DNA from: Candidatus Binatia bacterium
Lineage (GTDB): Bacteria > Desulfobacterota > Binatia > Bin18
DNA length: 64,000 nucleotides
Direction of reading: 5' to 3'
Assembly: GCA_022820725.1 (NCBI GenBank)
Contig: JAJEFA010000012.1
Coordinates: 1-64,000 of the forward strand
Part shown: positions 9,164 to 17,747 of the stretch, one piece after another
Position numbering within the stretch: position 1 is the stretch's first letter
Layout: the number at the start of each line of letters is the position of its first letter
Translations under genes and position numbers: made by a program
Notes under the pieces: model-generated
The model's input: only the letters and a program-made list of their open reading frames with translations
What the model was told of the DNA's origin: nothing
Databases searched by the model: none

Positions 9164-10048
9164 ATGACACCGCCGTCCGCATCGGATCAAGCGACCCTGC
9201 AGCCGGGTGACAGCGTTCTCTTCATTGACCAGAAAGAGCGCGAATATATACGTATCCTGCGCCCCGGCAGTGTCATTGCGCTGCGCGGCGGGAATATTCC
9301 TGCTGAGCAATTTATTGGGCTTGCAGAGGGAAGCCTGGTCCAAGTTGGTCAGGGCGAAAGATTCCGTATCCTGCGGCCAACGTATGCGCGCTTGATTCCC
9401 AACCTGCCGCGCCAGGCCCAGGTAATTTATCCCAAAGATATTGGTCCCATCCTGCTCTGGGGGGATATATTCCCTGGCGCTCGTGTGCTTGAGGTTGGAT
9501 CAGGTCCGGGCGCATTGAGTATGGCTTTGCTGCGGGCCATAGGGTCAGCGGGACAGTTACTCACCGTTGATATCCGGGCCGACCATTGCAAAATGGCACG
9601 CAACAACGTCAAGCGTTTTCTTGGTGCTTCGCCGAACTGGATATTGGCCCAAACCGATGCATATCAGGGCTTACCGGTTCGGGAGGTTGACCGCGTCCTG
9701 ATAGACCTTCCTGAGCCGTGGCAGGTCGTGCCTCATGCCCGGGAAGTCGTCCGGCCTGGCGGAGTCCTCGTGGGCTATCTCCCCACGGTGCTGCAAGTCA
9801 AAGCGCTGGTAGACACGTTCCACGCGGACCCCGGATTTGCCTGCGTAGAGGTCATGGAAAACATGCTCCGGTTTTGGCATGTCAAGGACCGCTCCATGCG
9901 CCCGGAACACCGCATGGTCGCGCATACGGGGTTTATTGTGGTCGCCCGACGGGTCACCGAAGCAGCCGCTATTCAGGTCAAGTCCGAAAAGCAAGTCAGG
10001 CAAGAAGCCCAGCAAGCCGAAGCGCTCCAGGGCGAGCCTGAATCTTGA
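9164..10048 (+). CDS. trmI: tRNA (adenine-58-N1)-methyltransferase
   Basis: The protein has 294 residues and matches the TrmI/GCD14 family, which methylates N1 of A58 in the T loop of tRNA using SAM. The N-terminal beta domain is followed by the linker RPTYARLIPNLPRQAQVIYP and the Rossmann SAM motif RVLEVGSGPGALSMALL. The motif IV region reads VDRVLIDLPEPWQVV. The C-terminal 30 residues are a Gln/Glu-rich tail. The ATG at 9164 was preferred over the one at 9152 because GGAG stands 6 bases before it. A genuine housekeeping gene on the plus strand, separate from its neighbours. Confidence 0.88.
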   Translation: MTPPSASDQATLQPGDSVLFIDQKEREYIRILRPGSVIALRGGNIPAEQFIGLAEGSLVQVGQGERFRILRPTYARLIPNLPRQAQVIYPKDIGPILLWGDIFPGARVLEVGSGPGALSMALLRAIGSAGQLLTVDIRADHCKMARNNVKRFLGASPNWILAQTDAYQGLPVREVDRVLIDLPEPWQVVPHAREVVRPGGVLVGYLPTVLQVKALVDTFHADPGFACVEVMENMLRFWHVKDRSMRPEHRMVAHTGFIVVARRVTEAAAIQVKSEKQVRQEAQQAEALQGEPES

Positions 10049-10076
10049 TTGACGTATAACCTTCCTTACCTTACTA

Positions 10077-10095
10077 TGTACAATATCTTTGTACA
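10077..10095. promoter_or_regulatory. Possible antitoxin operator (two TGTACA sites)
   Basis: Two TGTACA hexamers, each self-palindromic, are spaced 13 bases apart start to start just upstream of the Phd-type antitoxin. Phd/YefM antitoxins repress their own operons through such paired sites. No experimental support; the motif is short. Confidence 0.3.
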
Positions 10096-10112
10096 GACAA
10101 AGGCGTCCGGCT

Positions 10113-10343
10113 ATGATAAGCGTCAATATCACCGAATTGAGAGCGAACCTATTGAAATACTTAAACAAGGCTCAACATGGTGAGCAAATAACGGTGACCT
10201 CAAACGGTCAACGGCTCGCGACCATTGTCGCGCCAATTGACCAAAAACAGCGAGCGAAAACCAAGCTCAAAAGACTAGCGAAGACCGCGAAGATTCACGA
10301 TGTGACCTCGCCAATAGGCGAGCAATGGGACGCGATGAAGTGA
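10113..10343 (+). CDS. Phd/YefM-type antitoxin
   Basis: The protein has 76 residues. The N-terminal SVNITELRANLLKYLNKAQ followed by GEQITVTSNGQRLATIV is the classic Phd/YefM DNA-binding fold. The C-terminal tail (QDRAKTKLK-like, ending IGEQWDAMK) would be the toxin-neutralising part. The gene overlaps the downstream PIN toxin by 19 bases, the usual arrangement for coupled antitoxin-toxin expression. The start at 10113 gives the standard MISVNITELR opening. Confidence 0.85.
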   Translation: MISVNITELRANLLKYLNKAQHGEQITVTSNGQRLATIVAPIDQKQRAKTKLKRLAKTAKIHDVTSPIGEQWDAMK

Positions 10344-10735
10344 TTGTTTTAGATACCTGCGCCGTCATCTGGGACGCCCTCAACGCGGACCGGCTGACCA
10401 CAAAAGCCAAACGAGCGATGAGAGCCGCCGAAGCAGACAACGAACTTATGATTTCCGACATATCCATTTGGGAAATCGCAATGCTCGTCGCAAGGAAAAG
10501 ACTGGAAATCGAGGAGACGGTCTCTTCTTTCATCAATCTGTATCTTCAATATAGAAAGATTACGGTGCAGCCCATTTCTTCGGAAATAGCCGAACTTTCC
10601 GTGAGCTTTGGACGAGAAATCAACAACGACCCCGCGGATAGGATCATCGCCGCGACCACAATAGTCATAGGTGCAAAGCTCGTCACCGCTGACGACAACC
10701 TCATTACCTCAGCGATAATACCCACCATCTGGTAA
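10325..10735 (+). CDS. PIN-domain toxin (VapC-like)
   Basis: The protein has 136 residues. The PIN-fold acidic residues are visible in VLDTCAVIW, ISDISIWEIAML, NDPADRIIAATT and KLVTADDNL. PIN toxins are Mg-dependent ribonucleases that cut tRNA or rRNA. It is paired with a Phd antitoxin instead of VapB, a common mixture. The ATG at 10325 lies inside the antitoxin gene; an internal GTG at 10340 is an alternative start closer to the conserved VLDTC. Confidence 0.87.
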   Translation: MGRDEVIVLDTCAVIWDALNADRLTTKAKRAMRAAEADNELMISDISIWEIAMLVARKRLEIEETVSSFINLYLQYRKITVQPISSEIAELSVSFGREINNDPADRIIAATTIVIGAKLVTADDNLITSAIIPTIW

Positions 10736-10816
10736 GTCTGAGCCGCCGTCTCTCCCCTTCTTCCCCTTGCCTCCCTAACCTCTCACCTGATAGCTGACGG
10801 AGGGAAGGAGGGCGCC

Positions 10817-11575
10817 ATGTCGAAAGTGCTTTTTGAGAAGAAAGGCCACATTGCCTATGTGACCATTAACCGTCCGGAACGCCTCAATGCCTGTGATTTT
10901 GAAACCTATAATATGCTGGCCGATATATGGACCGAATTTCGGGACGATCCGGACTTACGGGTCGCTATTATGACCGGAACCGGGAAGCGGGCGTTTAGTG
11001 CCGGAAGTGATATCAAAGCCAATTATGTCAATCGTCCGAAAAACGAAAATACCAACCTCTTCCCAACGCTGTTCGACCTGTATAAACCCATTATCGCCGC
11101 CATCAACGGCCACGCGAACGGCGGAGGTCTGGAGCAGGCCCTGGCGTGTGATATCCGCGTGGCTGCGGAGCATGCCCAGTTCGGATTTGGTGAAGTGCGC
11201 CTGGGCTGGCTGCCGGGCGGGGGTGGGACGCAACGCTTGCCCCGCATCATTCCTCTGGGCCGGGCCCTGGAGCTGCTGTATACCGGCGCCCGTATTTCTG
11301 CCGAAGAAGCCTATCGTCTGGGTCTGGTCGACCACCTCGTTCCCATGAATCAGCTTATGAGCAAGTGTGAAGAAATCGCCGAGGAGATTTGTAAGAGCGC
11401 GCCGCTGGCCGTACAGCATATCAAGCAGGCCTCTTTACGCGGCCTGGATGTGTCACTTGAGGAAGGGCTGAAATTAGAACGCGCGCTCTATAATGAACTG
11501 CAATCGACCGAGGATGCCCGCGAAGGTGCCCTCGCCTTTGCTGAAAAACGGCCGCCTAATTGGCAGGCCAAGTGA
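10817..11575 (+). CDS. Enoyl-CoA hydratase/isomerase family protein
   Basis: The protein has 252 residues and is a crotonase-fold enzyme. The oxyanion-hole segments are FSAGSDIK and GHANGGGLEQAL. Both catalytic glutamates of true hydratases are in place: E106 in GGGLEQ and E126 in FGFGEVRLGWLPGGGGTQRL. Hydration of a trans-2-enoyl-CoA is therefore likely. GGAAGGAGGG gives a strong ribosome-binding site. It opens a run of CoA-related genes extending to 17660. Confidence 0.88.
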   Translation: MSKVLFEKKGHIAYVTINRPERLNACDFETYNMLADIWTEFRDDPDLRVAIMTGTGKRAFSAGSDIKANYVNRPKNENTNLFPTLFDLYKPIIAAINGHANGGGLEQALACDIRVAAEHAQFGFGEVRLGWLPGGGGTQRLPRIIPLGRALELLYTGARISAEEAYRLGLVDHLVPMNQLMSKCEEIAEEICKSAPLAVQHIKQASLRGLDVSLEEGLKLERALYNELQSTEDAREGALAFAEKRPPNWQAK

Positions 11576-11612
11576 GCAGGGCCTGTTCACCGGAACAGGC
11601 CAGAGGTGAGAT

Positions 11613-12386
11613 ATGGCAGAATCTGAAATCATTCAGGAAGCCGCACGTCACCTTCTTTCGGCCAAATATGTCATGGCCATGACAGGCGCCGGCATATCCG
11701 TTGAAAGCGGGATTCCGCCCTTTCGTGGGCCGGGCGGGTTGTGGACAAAGTATGGAGAGCCGCCCATGAACGGCTATGAGTTGTTTCTCCAAGACCCGAA
11801 GAAAGCCTGGGAAGAGCGCTTATCGCCCTCGGGGCCAAGCAAGGAAATGTGGCAGACCCTGGGCACGGCAGAGCCGAATGCCGGCCATACTGCCTTGGTT
11901 GAGCTGGAAAATATGGGTGTCTTACGCAGCATGATTACGCAGAACGTCGACAACCTGCACCGTCGAGCCGGCAGTCAACACCTCATTGAAATCCACGGCA
12001 ATTACACTCTGGTGCGCTGCATTGCCTGCAACGCCCGCTTTCCGGGCTCCGAGGTGCCCCTGCACCAGTTGCCGCCGGAATGTCCCAACTGTTCGGGCAT
12101 TCTCAAAAGCGATACCGTGTCGTTTGGCGAACCCATTCCGCAGGATGCACTTGAGCAGTGTTATAGCGAAACGCAGTTGTGCGACTGCATGATCGTTGCC
12201 GGCACCTCGGCGACCGTGTATCCGGCCGCCGGCTTTCCTATTGCTGTCAGCCAGAAAGGCGGGACGCTTATCGAGGTCAATTTGTACGAAAGCGAATTAA
12301 CACCCTTATGCACGCTGAGCCTGCGTGGAACGTCTGCTTCCATCCTCAGTCAGTTGGTTGAAGCCGTAAAAGCGCAGCGCTCATAA
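11613..12386 (+). CDS. NAD-dependent protein deacylase, SIR2 family
   Basis: The protein has 257 residues. The sirtuin motifs are complete: MTGAGISVESGIPPFRG, ITQNVDNLHRRAGS, catalytic histidine in LIEIHGNY, and a zinc module CIACNARF with CPNCSG. It ends with SFGEPIPQ and a Rossmann half. Bacterial CobB-like sirtuins remove acetyl or longer acyl groups from lysines and so control acyl-CoA enzymes. Its position 38 bases after an enoyl-CoA hydratase gene fits that role. Confidence 0.88.
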   Translation: MAESEIIQEAARHLLSAKYVMAMTGAGISVESGIPPFRGPGGLWTKYGEPPMNGYELFLQDPKKAWEERLSPSGPSKEMWQTLGTAEPNAGHTALVELENMGVLRSMITQNVDNLHRRAGSQHLIEIHGNYTLVRCIACNARFPGSEVPLHQLPPECPNCSGILKSDTVSFGEPIPQDALEQCYSETQLCDCMIVAGTSATVYPAAGFPIAVSQKGGTLIEVNLYESELTPLCTLSLRGTSASILSQLVEAVKAQRS

Positions 12387-12423
12387 TTTTTACCGCACAC
12401 AGACGTTTGCTAAGGAATTGCCA

Positions 12424-12969
12424 GTGAAACAGTGGTTCGCATTATCGGCCATTGGTCGAGACCGACCCGGTATCGTCGCCGATTTGGCAGAACTGATCTT
12501 CGAGTGCGATTGCAACCTCGAAGACTCCAGCATGACCCTTCTGGGAGGCGAATTTGCCGTGCTCCTGCTCCTCTCGGGCCGGAGCCCGGACTGTCAGCAA
12601 CGGCTCTCAGCGGCCTGCAAACGGCTCGAATGGGAAAAGCGGCTGACCGTCTTTTTTCGCCCACTTGAAGAAGAGCCTCTTCCCTATGGTGCCAACGACG
12701 AGACCCGTAGCTATGAACTCGTGGCAACCGGTGTGGATAAAGCCGGCATTGTTGCCCGTGTGGCCCGCTACCTGGCCGAACAGGGAGTGAATATTGTCCA
12801 CATGCAGACCTCTACTCAGCCAGAGCCAGGCCACGGTACGGTGATCTATCATATGCAGATCTCGCTGGCTGTTCCAAGCGACGTTGCCGAGACGGTCCTG
12901 AGAGACCAACTCGACCGTATTGCAGATGACTTACGTATTCATATAGACCTCACAGCATCCAAAGAGTAA
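12424..12969 (+). CDS. ACT-domain protein (GcvR-like)
   Basis: The protein has 181 residues with two ACT domains: FALSAIGRDRPGIVADLAEL near the start and YELVATGVDKAGIVARVARY around residues 98-117. This double-ACT layout resembles GcvR, the glycine cleavage system regulatory protein, but ligand and partner are unknown. GTG at 12424 was chosen because AAGGA stands 7 bases before it; a TTG two codons earlier is the alternative. Its stop codon (AAA GAG TAA) lies inside the left arm of a 56-bp palindromic element. Confidence 0.78.
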   Translation: MKQWFALSAIGRDRPGIVADLAELIFECDCNLEDSSMTLLGGEFAVLLLLSGRSPDCQQRLSAACKRLEWEKRLTVFFRPLEEEPLPYGANDETRSYELVATGVDKAGIVARVARYLAEQGVNIVHMQTSTQPEPGHGTVIYHMQISLAVPSDVAETVLRDQLDRIADDLRIHIDLTASKE

Positions 12970-12985
12970 ACGTGTCCAGCATCTC
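12961..12985 (+). repeat. 56-bp palindromic element, copy A (right arm decayed)
   Basis: The 25 bases beginning AAAGAGTAAACGTGTCC are identical to the arm and inner edge of the reverse-oriented element at 42086-42141. In a full copy the right arm would cover about 12998-13015, where GGAGGAC survives but the rest is the start of the next gene. The element supplies the stop codon of the ACT gene. Its GGAGGAC core appears to serve as ribosome-binding site for the dehydrogenase. Confidence 0.75.
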
Positions 12986-13006
12986 GCACGAGACAAGGAG
13001 GACCGC

Positions 13007-13915
13007 ATGAAGCTGGGATTTGTTGGCGTTGGCAATATGGGCAACCCGATGGCGCTTAACCTTCTGAAGGCCGGCCATTCCCTTCAGGTGTACGACATCA
13101 AACAGGAGGCAGCCAGCAATCTTATCGAAGATGGCGCAACCTGGGTCGAGAGTCCCAAGGCCGCAGCCACCGGTGTAGAAGCCATCTGTCTCTCTTTACC
13201 CATGCCCGCGCATGTCGAAGAAGTCGTCCTGGCTGACAATGGAGCCTTGGCCGGTATTGCCAAAGGAAAAACCATTATCGATATGAGCACGAATTCACCA
13301 ACCGTCGTGCAAAGGCTGGCGGAACAGGTGAATGCCCAGGGCGTGCATTTTCTTGACGCACCGGTTAGCGGCGGAGTGCGCGGCGCACGCAAAGGTACGC
13401 TGGCCATCATGGTTGGTGGGGACAAGGCGGTGTACGATTCGTGTGAGTCTGTACTGCAGTGCATGGGCAGCAATGTGTTTCATGTCGGGGATATTGGTGC
13501 CGGCAACGTCGCCAAGCTGGTGAATAATATGCTGGCCTTTATTCATATGATGGGTGCCGCCGAAGCCCTCATCCTCGGAGCCAAAGCCGGAGTCGATCCG
13601 AATGCGCTGTGGAAAATCGTCAAAGCCAGCAGCGGGAATAGCTTTATCTGGCAGTCCGGGACCAGGGCCATTTTGCGCGATCGACTCGCGCCAACATTTA
13701 CGATCGATCTCGCCTGCAAAGACATGGGTCTCGCCACTGATCTTGGTGCAGAATTGGACGTGCCCCTAACCATGGCCTCAGCCGCACAAGGACTGCTCAG
13801 GGCCTATCAGTCGGGTGGGTTTGCTCAGGAAGACGTACTGGCGACGATCAAAGCCCTCGAACAACAGACGGAGACAACCGTGCGTGGCACCTGGGACGAC
13901 GCGAACGAGTCGTAG
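13007..13915 (+). CDS. NAD(P)-dependent 3-hydroxyisobutyrate dehydrogenase-like protein
   Basis: The protein has 302 residues. The Rossmann motif GFVGVGNMGNPMALNLLKAG opens the protein. DAPVSGGVRGARKGTLAIMVGG is the substrate-loop signature of beta-hydroxyacid dehydrogenases, and KLVNNMLAF carries the catalytic lysine. Members oxidise 3-hydroxyisobutyrate, tartronate semialdehyde or related acids; the exact substrate is not clear. AAGGAGGAC provides the ribosome-binding site. Neighbouring crotonases suggest branched-chain acyl-CoA or hydroxyacid metabolism. Confidence 0.87.
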   Translation: MKLGFVGVGNMGNPMALNLLKAGHSLQVYDIKQEAASNLIEDGATWVESPKAAATGVEAICLSLPMPAHVEEVVLADNGALAGIAKGKTIIDMSTNSPTVVQRLAEQVNAQGVHFLDAPVSGGVRGARKGTLAIMVGGDKAVYDSCESVLQCMGSNVFHVGDIGAGNVAKLVNNMLAFIHMMGAAEALILGAKAGVDPNALWKIVKASSGNSFIWQSGTRAILRDRLAPTFTIDLACKDMGLATDLGAELDVPLTMASAAQGLLRAYQSGGFAQEDVLATIKALEQQTETTVRGTWDDANES

Positions 13916-13922
13916 AGCCCGC

Positions 13923-15560
13923 ATGCAGCTCTATACAAAAATTCTCATCGGGATGGCGGTCGGTGCTCTGGTCGGTCTCTTGCTCGGTCCCAATTCCCTC
14001 TTTCTGACGCACGACGTCTACGCCATTCGTGATGCCTCGCAGATCGTCTTTCAGCAAAACCCGGTTGATGCGTCTTCTCGTGTCCAGCTGCCGGCTGGCG
14101 TCCCGATCCAAATGAGACTGCTCGAAACTACGTTCGAGCAACACCCCGATCTTCTTGGACAGGAGAGAGAAGTCCCCGTTTGGGCGAAAGTCCGGTTTCC
14201 TTTTAGCCAGAGACTGGCACTGGCAGATCAGTCCGGCCACACCCGCCAACAACTCGGCGTGATTGCTCCGGGCGGCGCTGTGGAAGGCTGGCTGCAAATT
14301 TCCAGGACTCCATTGGAGGGAGGCGGCTTTGCTTCTTCCCCGCGGCCTATCAGCCGGTTCGGCGAGCAGGTGATCACCATCCTCCGTCCCGTCGGTCAGG
14401 TTTTCATGCGTCTGATCAGGATGGTGGTCGTTCCCCTGGTTTTCGCCTCACTGCTGGTTGGTGTAGCCAGCCTTGGCGATATTCGGAAACTGGGACGCCT
14501 GGGAAGTCGAACGCTGGGCCTCTACCTTGGAACAACCGCAGTTGCGGTCTCCATCGGACTCGTCTGTGCATACCTCGTCCAACCCGGTCAGTTTATTGAC
14601 CCGGCCGACCGCACCGTACTGCTCGCCCAGTTCGGAGCTGCAGCAGGCGACCGTATGTCCGCGGCCGCGGTTTCCCCCTCCATGGTCGATACCCTCCTCG
14701 CCGTTATCCCGACGAACCCTATCGACTCACTCACCAGCGGCAATATGCTCCAGATTATTTTCTTCGCTATTGTCCTGGGGGTCGCGATTACCGCGCTGGG
14801 TCCTGAGGAAAACGCGAGTGTCGTCACACTCTTTGAGAAGCTTCAGAACGCCATGATCGTCATTATCGGTTGGGTTATGGCCTTGGCCCCGTATGGCGTT
14901 GCCGCCCTGATCGCCGAAGTGATCGGGACGAGCGGGATCAGCGTATTGACGGCCCTGCTCGTATACGGCGCCACAGTTGTCCTGGGCTTGGCCATTCATG
15001 GCGGCATTGTCTATGGAGGCCTGGTTCGGCTGCTCAGTCGTCTGTCGTGGATTTCGTTTATGCGGGCCGCCCGCCCGGCGCAACTCATCGCTTTTTCAAC
15101 CTCTTCTTCTTCAGCAACCCTGCCCGTTTCCATAGAGTGCGCCGAGAAGAATATCGGCGTGAGTAATCCGGTGGCGAGTTTTGTCCTCCCTCTGGGCTCT
15201 ACCGTAAACATGGACGGGACGGCGCTCTATCAAGGCGTTGCGGCAATTTTCATCGCTCAGGTTTTCCAGACCGATCTGTCGTTCGGCAACCAGCTCGGTA
15301 TTGTGCTGGCCGCGACCATGGCCTCGATTGGTGCGGCGGGGGTTCCCGGAGCGGGGATTATTACCCTGGCCCTCGTCCTGACTTCGACCGGGATTCCGAC
15401 AGTAGGGCTGGCATTGATCCTCGGTGTTGATCGGATTCTCGATATGTTTCGGACAGCGGTGAATGTCACCGGAGACCTCGCGATCACCACAGTGATGGCC
15501 AAGAGTGAAGGTGAACGGTTGACTCTTGAATCATCGGCCCAGCACGCCTCAAAAGAATAA
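13923..15560 (+). CDS. Dicarboxylate/amino acid:cation symporter with extracytoplasmic insertion
   Basis: The protein has 545 residues and belongs to the DAACS (GltP/EAAT) family of sodium- or proton-coupled symporters. Diagnostic segments are the serine-rich FSTSSSSATLPVS tip, LPLGSTVNMDGTALYQ, AAGVPGAGIITL and the substrate-site helix DRILDMFRTAVNVTGD. Between TM1 (residues 5-25) and TM2 (about 140-165) there is a hydrophilic insert of about 110 residues that the family normally lacks. By topology it faces the periplasm. The ATG at 13923 was chosen; longer frames overlap the dehydrogenase. Its stop codon lies in the left arm of a 56-bp palindromic element. Confidence 0.87.
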   Translation: MQLYTKILIGMAVGALVGLLLGPNSLFLTHDVYAIRDASQIVFQQNPVDASSRVQLPAGVPIQMRLLETTFEQHPDLLGQEREVPVWAKVRFPFSQRLALADQSGHTRQQLGVIAPGGAVEGWLQISRTPLEGGGFASSPRPISRFGEQVITILRPVGQVFMRLIRMVVVPLVFASLLVGVASLGDIRKLGRLGSRTLGLYLGTTAVAVSIGLVCAYLVQPGQFIDPADRTVLLAQFGAAAGDRMSAAAVSPSMVDTLLAVIPTNPIDSLTSGNMLQIIFFAIVLGVAITALGPEENASVVTLFEKLQNAMIVIIGWVMALAPYGVAALIAEVIGTSGISVLTALLVYGATVVLGLAIHGGIVYGGLVRLLSRLSWISFMRAARPAQLIAFSTSSSSATLPVSIECAEKNIGVSNPVASFVLPLGSTVNMDGTALYQGVAAIFIAQVFQTDLSFGNQLGIVLAATMASIGAAGVPGAGIITLALVLTSTGIPTVGLALILGVDRILDMFRTAVNVTGDLAITTVMAKSEGERLTLESSAQHASKE

Positions 15561-15606
15561 TCGAGTCTTCCAATACAAATGAGACGCTGGACACGATTAC
15601 TCTTTT
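15551..15606 (-). repeat. 56-bp palindromic element, copy B
   Basis: The arms AAAAGAATAATCGAGTC (15551-15567) and GACACGATTACTCTTTT (15590-15606) pair at 15 of 17 positions. The inner sequence GAGACGCTGG matches, in reverse orientation, the GTCCAGC-TCTC edge of the other copies. The symporter stop TAA lies in the left arm. The next gene begins 37 bases later. Confidence 0.8.
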
Positions 15607-15642
15607 CTCCCACGGCGGCAGCAAAGGAAAAGACAGGCCCCT

Positions 15643-16437
15643 ATGAGCGAACTCCTTTTTGATCACACCGGCTCTGATGGATCAATTGCAACCGTGACCT
15701 TTAACCGGCCTGAGGCGCGGAACGCCCTCACCTGGACTATGTACGCCGCGCTAGAGGAAGCCTGCGAGGTCGTTGACCGGGACGACACGATCAAAGTACT
15801 CATCCTGCAGGGAGCCGGCGACAAAGCCTTTGTCTCCGGTACAGACATCAGCCAGTTTACCTCATTCAAGGAAGACTCAGACGCGATTGAATATGAGCGC
15901 AAACTCGAACGGCTTATCAGTCGCCTCGAAAGCGTCAAAAAGCCGGTTATTGCCGCTATTCAGGGCGTTGCTGTCGGGGCCGGGGCCGCTTTGGCTCTGG
16001 TGAGCGACCTGCGCTACTGTACCCCGGAGAGTCGGATAGGGTTTCCCATTGCCCGCACCCTGGGAAACTGCCTGAGCGTGGCCATCCATTCCCGTATCCT
16101 GGACGCCATAGGTCCGGCGAAGACAAAGGAACTCATGTTTCGTGCCAGACTGGCCGGAGCCCAGGAGGCTCTGCAACTCGGCCTGGTCAATGAAATTTTT
16201 GAGGTTGACCAGCTTGACCGGCAGGTTCGCCAGATAGCTGAGGAAATATCTCGGCATGCTCCCCTGACCCTCCAGGTCACCAAAGAGGCCATTCGGCGTT
16301 TGCAGCATCATAGGCGTGCCGTCGGCGAGGATGCTCTGGGAGAGGACCTGATTGTCCGTGCCTATATGAGTGAGGATTTTCGTGAGGGCGTGGCCGCGTT
16401 TCTGGCCAAGCGTCCACCACATTTTCGGGGACGGTAG
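15643..16437 (+). CDS. Enoyl-CoA hydratase/isomerase family protein lacking both hydratase glutamates
   Basis: The protein has 264 residues with a clear crotonase fold (FNRPEARNALT, FVSGTDISQF, PVIAAIQGVAVGAGAAL, ending RPPHFRG). The positions of the two catalytic glutamates of enoyl-CoA hydratase carry other residues: GAGAALAL near residue 115 and GFPIARTLG near 135. Simple hydration is therefore unlikely. Dehalogenase, isomerase, thioesterase or decarboxylase chemistry of the superfamily is possible. Located directly upstream of a CaiB/BaiF CoA-transferase, so CoA ester chemistry is still expected. Confidence 0.82.
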   Translation: MSELLFDHTGSDGSIATVTFNRPEARNALTWTMYAALEEACEVVDRDDTIKVLILQGAGDKAFVSGTDISQFTSFKEDSDAIEYERKLERLISRLESVKKPVIAAIQGVAVGAGAALALVSDLRYCTPESRIGFPIARTLGNCLSVAIHSRILDAIGPAKTKELMFRARLAGAQEALQLGLVNEIFEVDQLDRQVRQIAEEISRHAPLTLQVTKEAIRRLQHHRRAVGEDALGEDLIVRAYMSEDFREGVAAFLAKRPPHFRGR

Positions 16438-16511
16438 CAAGGCGTATATGCTCAACCCCAGATCGCTCAAAAACAAGGGAGACAGCAGTCCCTACCGGCA
16501 GCAAAACGGAG

Positions 16512-17660
16512 ATGATGATGCCGCTCTCGGGAGTAAAGATCGTTGAGGTTGGCATGAACCTGGCCGGCCCCTTAGCCGGCGCTATTATGGCCGATCTCGG
16601 CGCTGACGTGATTAAAGTTGAGCGACCTGAGACCGGTGATGACGCCAGGGCTTGGGGACCGCCATTTGTCGAGCAGACCTCCCTGCCCTTTCATAATATG
16701 AACCGCAACAAACGCTCGGTTGTGATCAACTTCAAAGATGCCGCAGACATGGAGCGTTTGTATCAGCTTGTCGAACAAGCCGATGTGTTTCTCCACAACC
16801 TCCGTCCCGGGGTTGCCGAGCAAGTCGGCCTGGAAGCAGACCTCCTCCTGTCTCATAATCCCAGACTCGTCTATTGTGGCGTGACGGCCTTTGGACATAC
16901 CGGACCGCTCAAGGATAAGCCCGGCTACGAAGTGCTGCTGCAAGCCTTTGGCGGGCTGATGAGCATGACTGGCCAGGAAGATGGCCCGCCGGTGCGTATG
17001 GGCACCTCGGTCGTCGATTATGGCACGGGCATGTGGACGGCCATTGCCGCGCTGGCGGCCCTGCGCAAACGAGACAGAACCGGACGCGGCTGCGTGATTA
17101 CAACATCGCTTTTTGAGACCGCTGTCTTCTATGTCAGTACGGCGCTGATCCAATATAAAAAGACCGGCAAGGCTCCCGCTCGCCATGCCACTGGCAGCCC
17201 ACGTCAGGTTGCCTTTGGCGCCTTTGAAACGCGGAACGGTCCCTTGGTCCTGGGTGTGGCCAACAGTCGACTGTTTTTCAAACTCGCCAAAGCCCTTGGC
17301 CGCGACGAATGGCTCACTGATCCCCGCTATCAAACGAACGCGAGTCGCATGGAGCATCGGGAGTATCTTATCCAAGAAATCGCTGCCCATATGGCTCAGG
17401 AGACAAAAGAAACGTGGATGGAACGCCTGGAAGCGGTCGGCGTTCCGTGTGCTCCGATCCTGACCATTCCCGAGGTGATTGCTCAGCCGCAAACCAAGGC
17501 GATGAATATGATTCGCGAGGTGCCCGATTCTCCTCTTGAAGTCATGGGTCTCCCCTTTTCAATCGACGGGCAACGGCCCGATTTTCGATCTCGCGCCCCA
17601 CAGTTAGGGGAGCATACGGATGAAGTGTTCAACAACACCGATCCTCCTGAAAAACAATGA
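16512..17660 (+). CDS. CaiB/BaiF (family III) CoA-transferase
   Basis: The protein has 382 residues. The N-terminal GVKIVEVGMNLAGPLAGAIM, ADLGADVIKVERPETGDDAR and the segment RMGTSVVDYGTGMWTAIAAL (containing the expected catalytic aspartate) define family III CoA-transferases. These move CoA between carboxylic acids, for example carnitine, formate/oxalate or bile acids. It follows the crotonase by 74 bases and probably activates a carboxylate substrate for that enzyme. Confidence 0.9.
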   Translation: MMMPLSGVKIVEVGMNLAGPLAGAIMADLGADVIKVERPETGDDARAWGPPFVEQTSLPFHNMNRNKRSVVINFKDAADMERLYQLVEQADVFLHNLRPGVAEQVGLEADLLLSHNPRLVYCGVTAFGHTGPLKDKPGYEVLLQAFGGLMSMTGQEDGPPVRMGTSVVDYGTGMWTAIAALAALRKRDRTGRGCVITTSLFETAVFYVSTALIQYKKTGKAPARHATGSPRQVAFGAFETRNGPLVLGVANSRLFFKLAKALGRDEWLTDPRYQTNASRMEHREYLIQEIAAHMAQETKETWMERLEAVGVPCAPILTIPEVIAQPQTKAMNMIREVPDSPLEVMGLPFSIDGQRPDFRSRAPQLGEHTDEVFNNTDPPEKQ

Positions 17661-17747
17661 CTTTCCACGGAAGTATGACAGGGGGTCTTGCCGACTTTTG
17701 TAAAATCAGCACATATAGGAGAAAATACACACCGTAAGGAGTAATGT

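Noticed and set aside
11613..12386. Second SIR2 defence effector
   Set aside because: It has the zinc cysteines and FRG/NVDNLH motifs of genuine sirtuin deacylases and sits among acyl-CoA genes, unlike the Argonaute-linked SIR2 protein.
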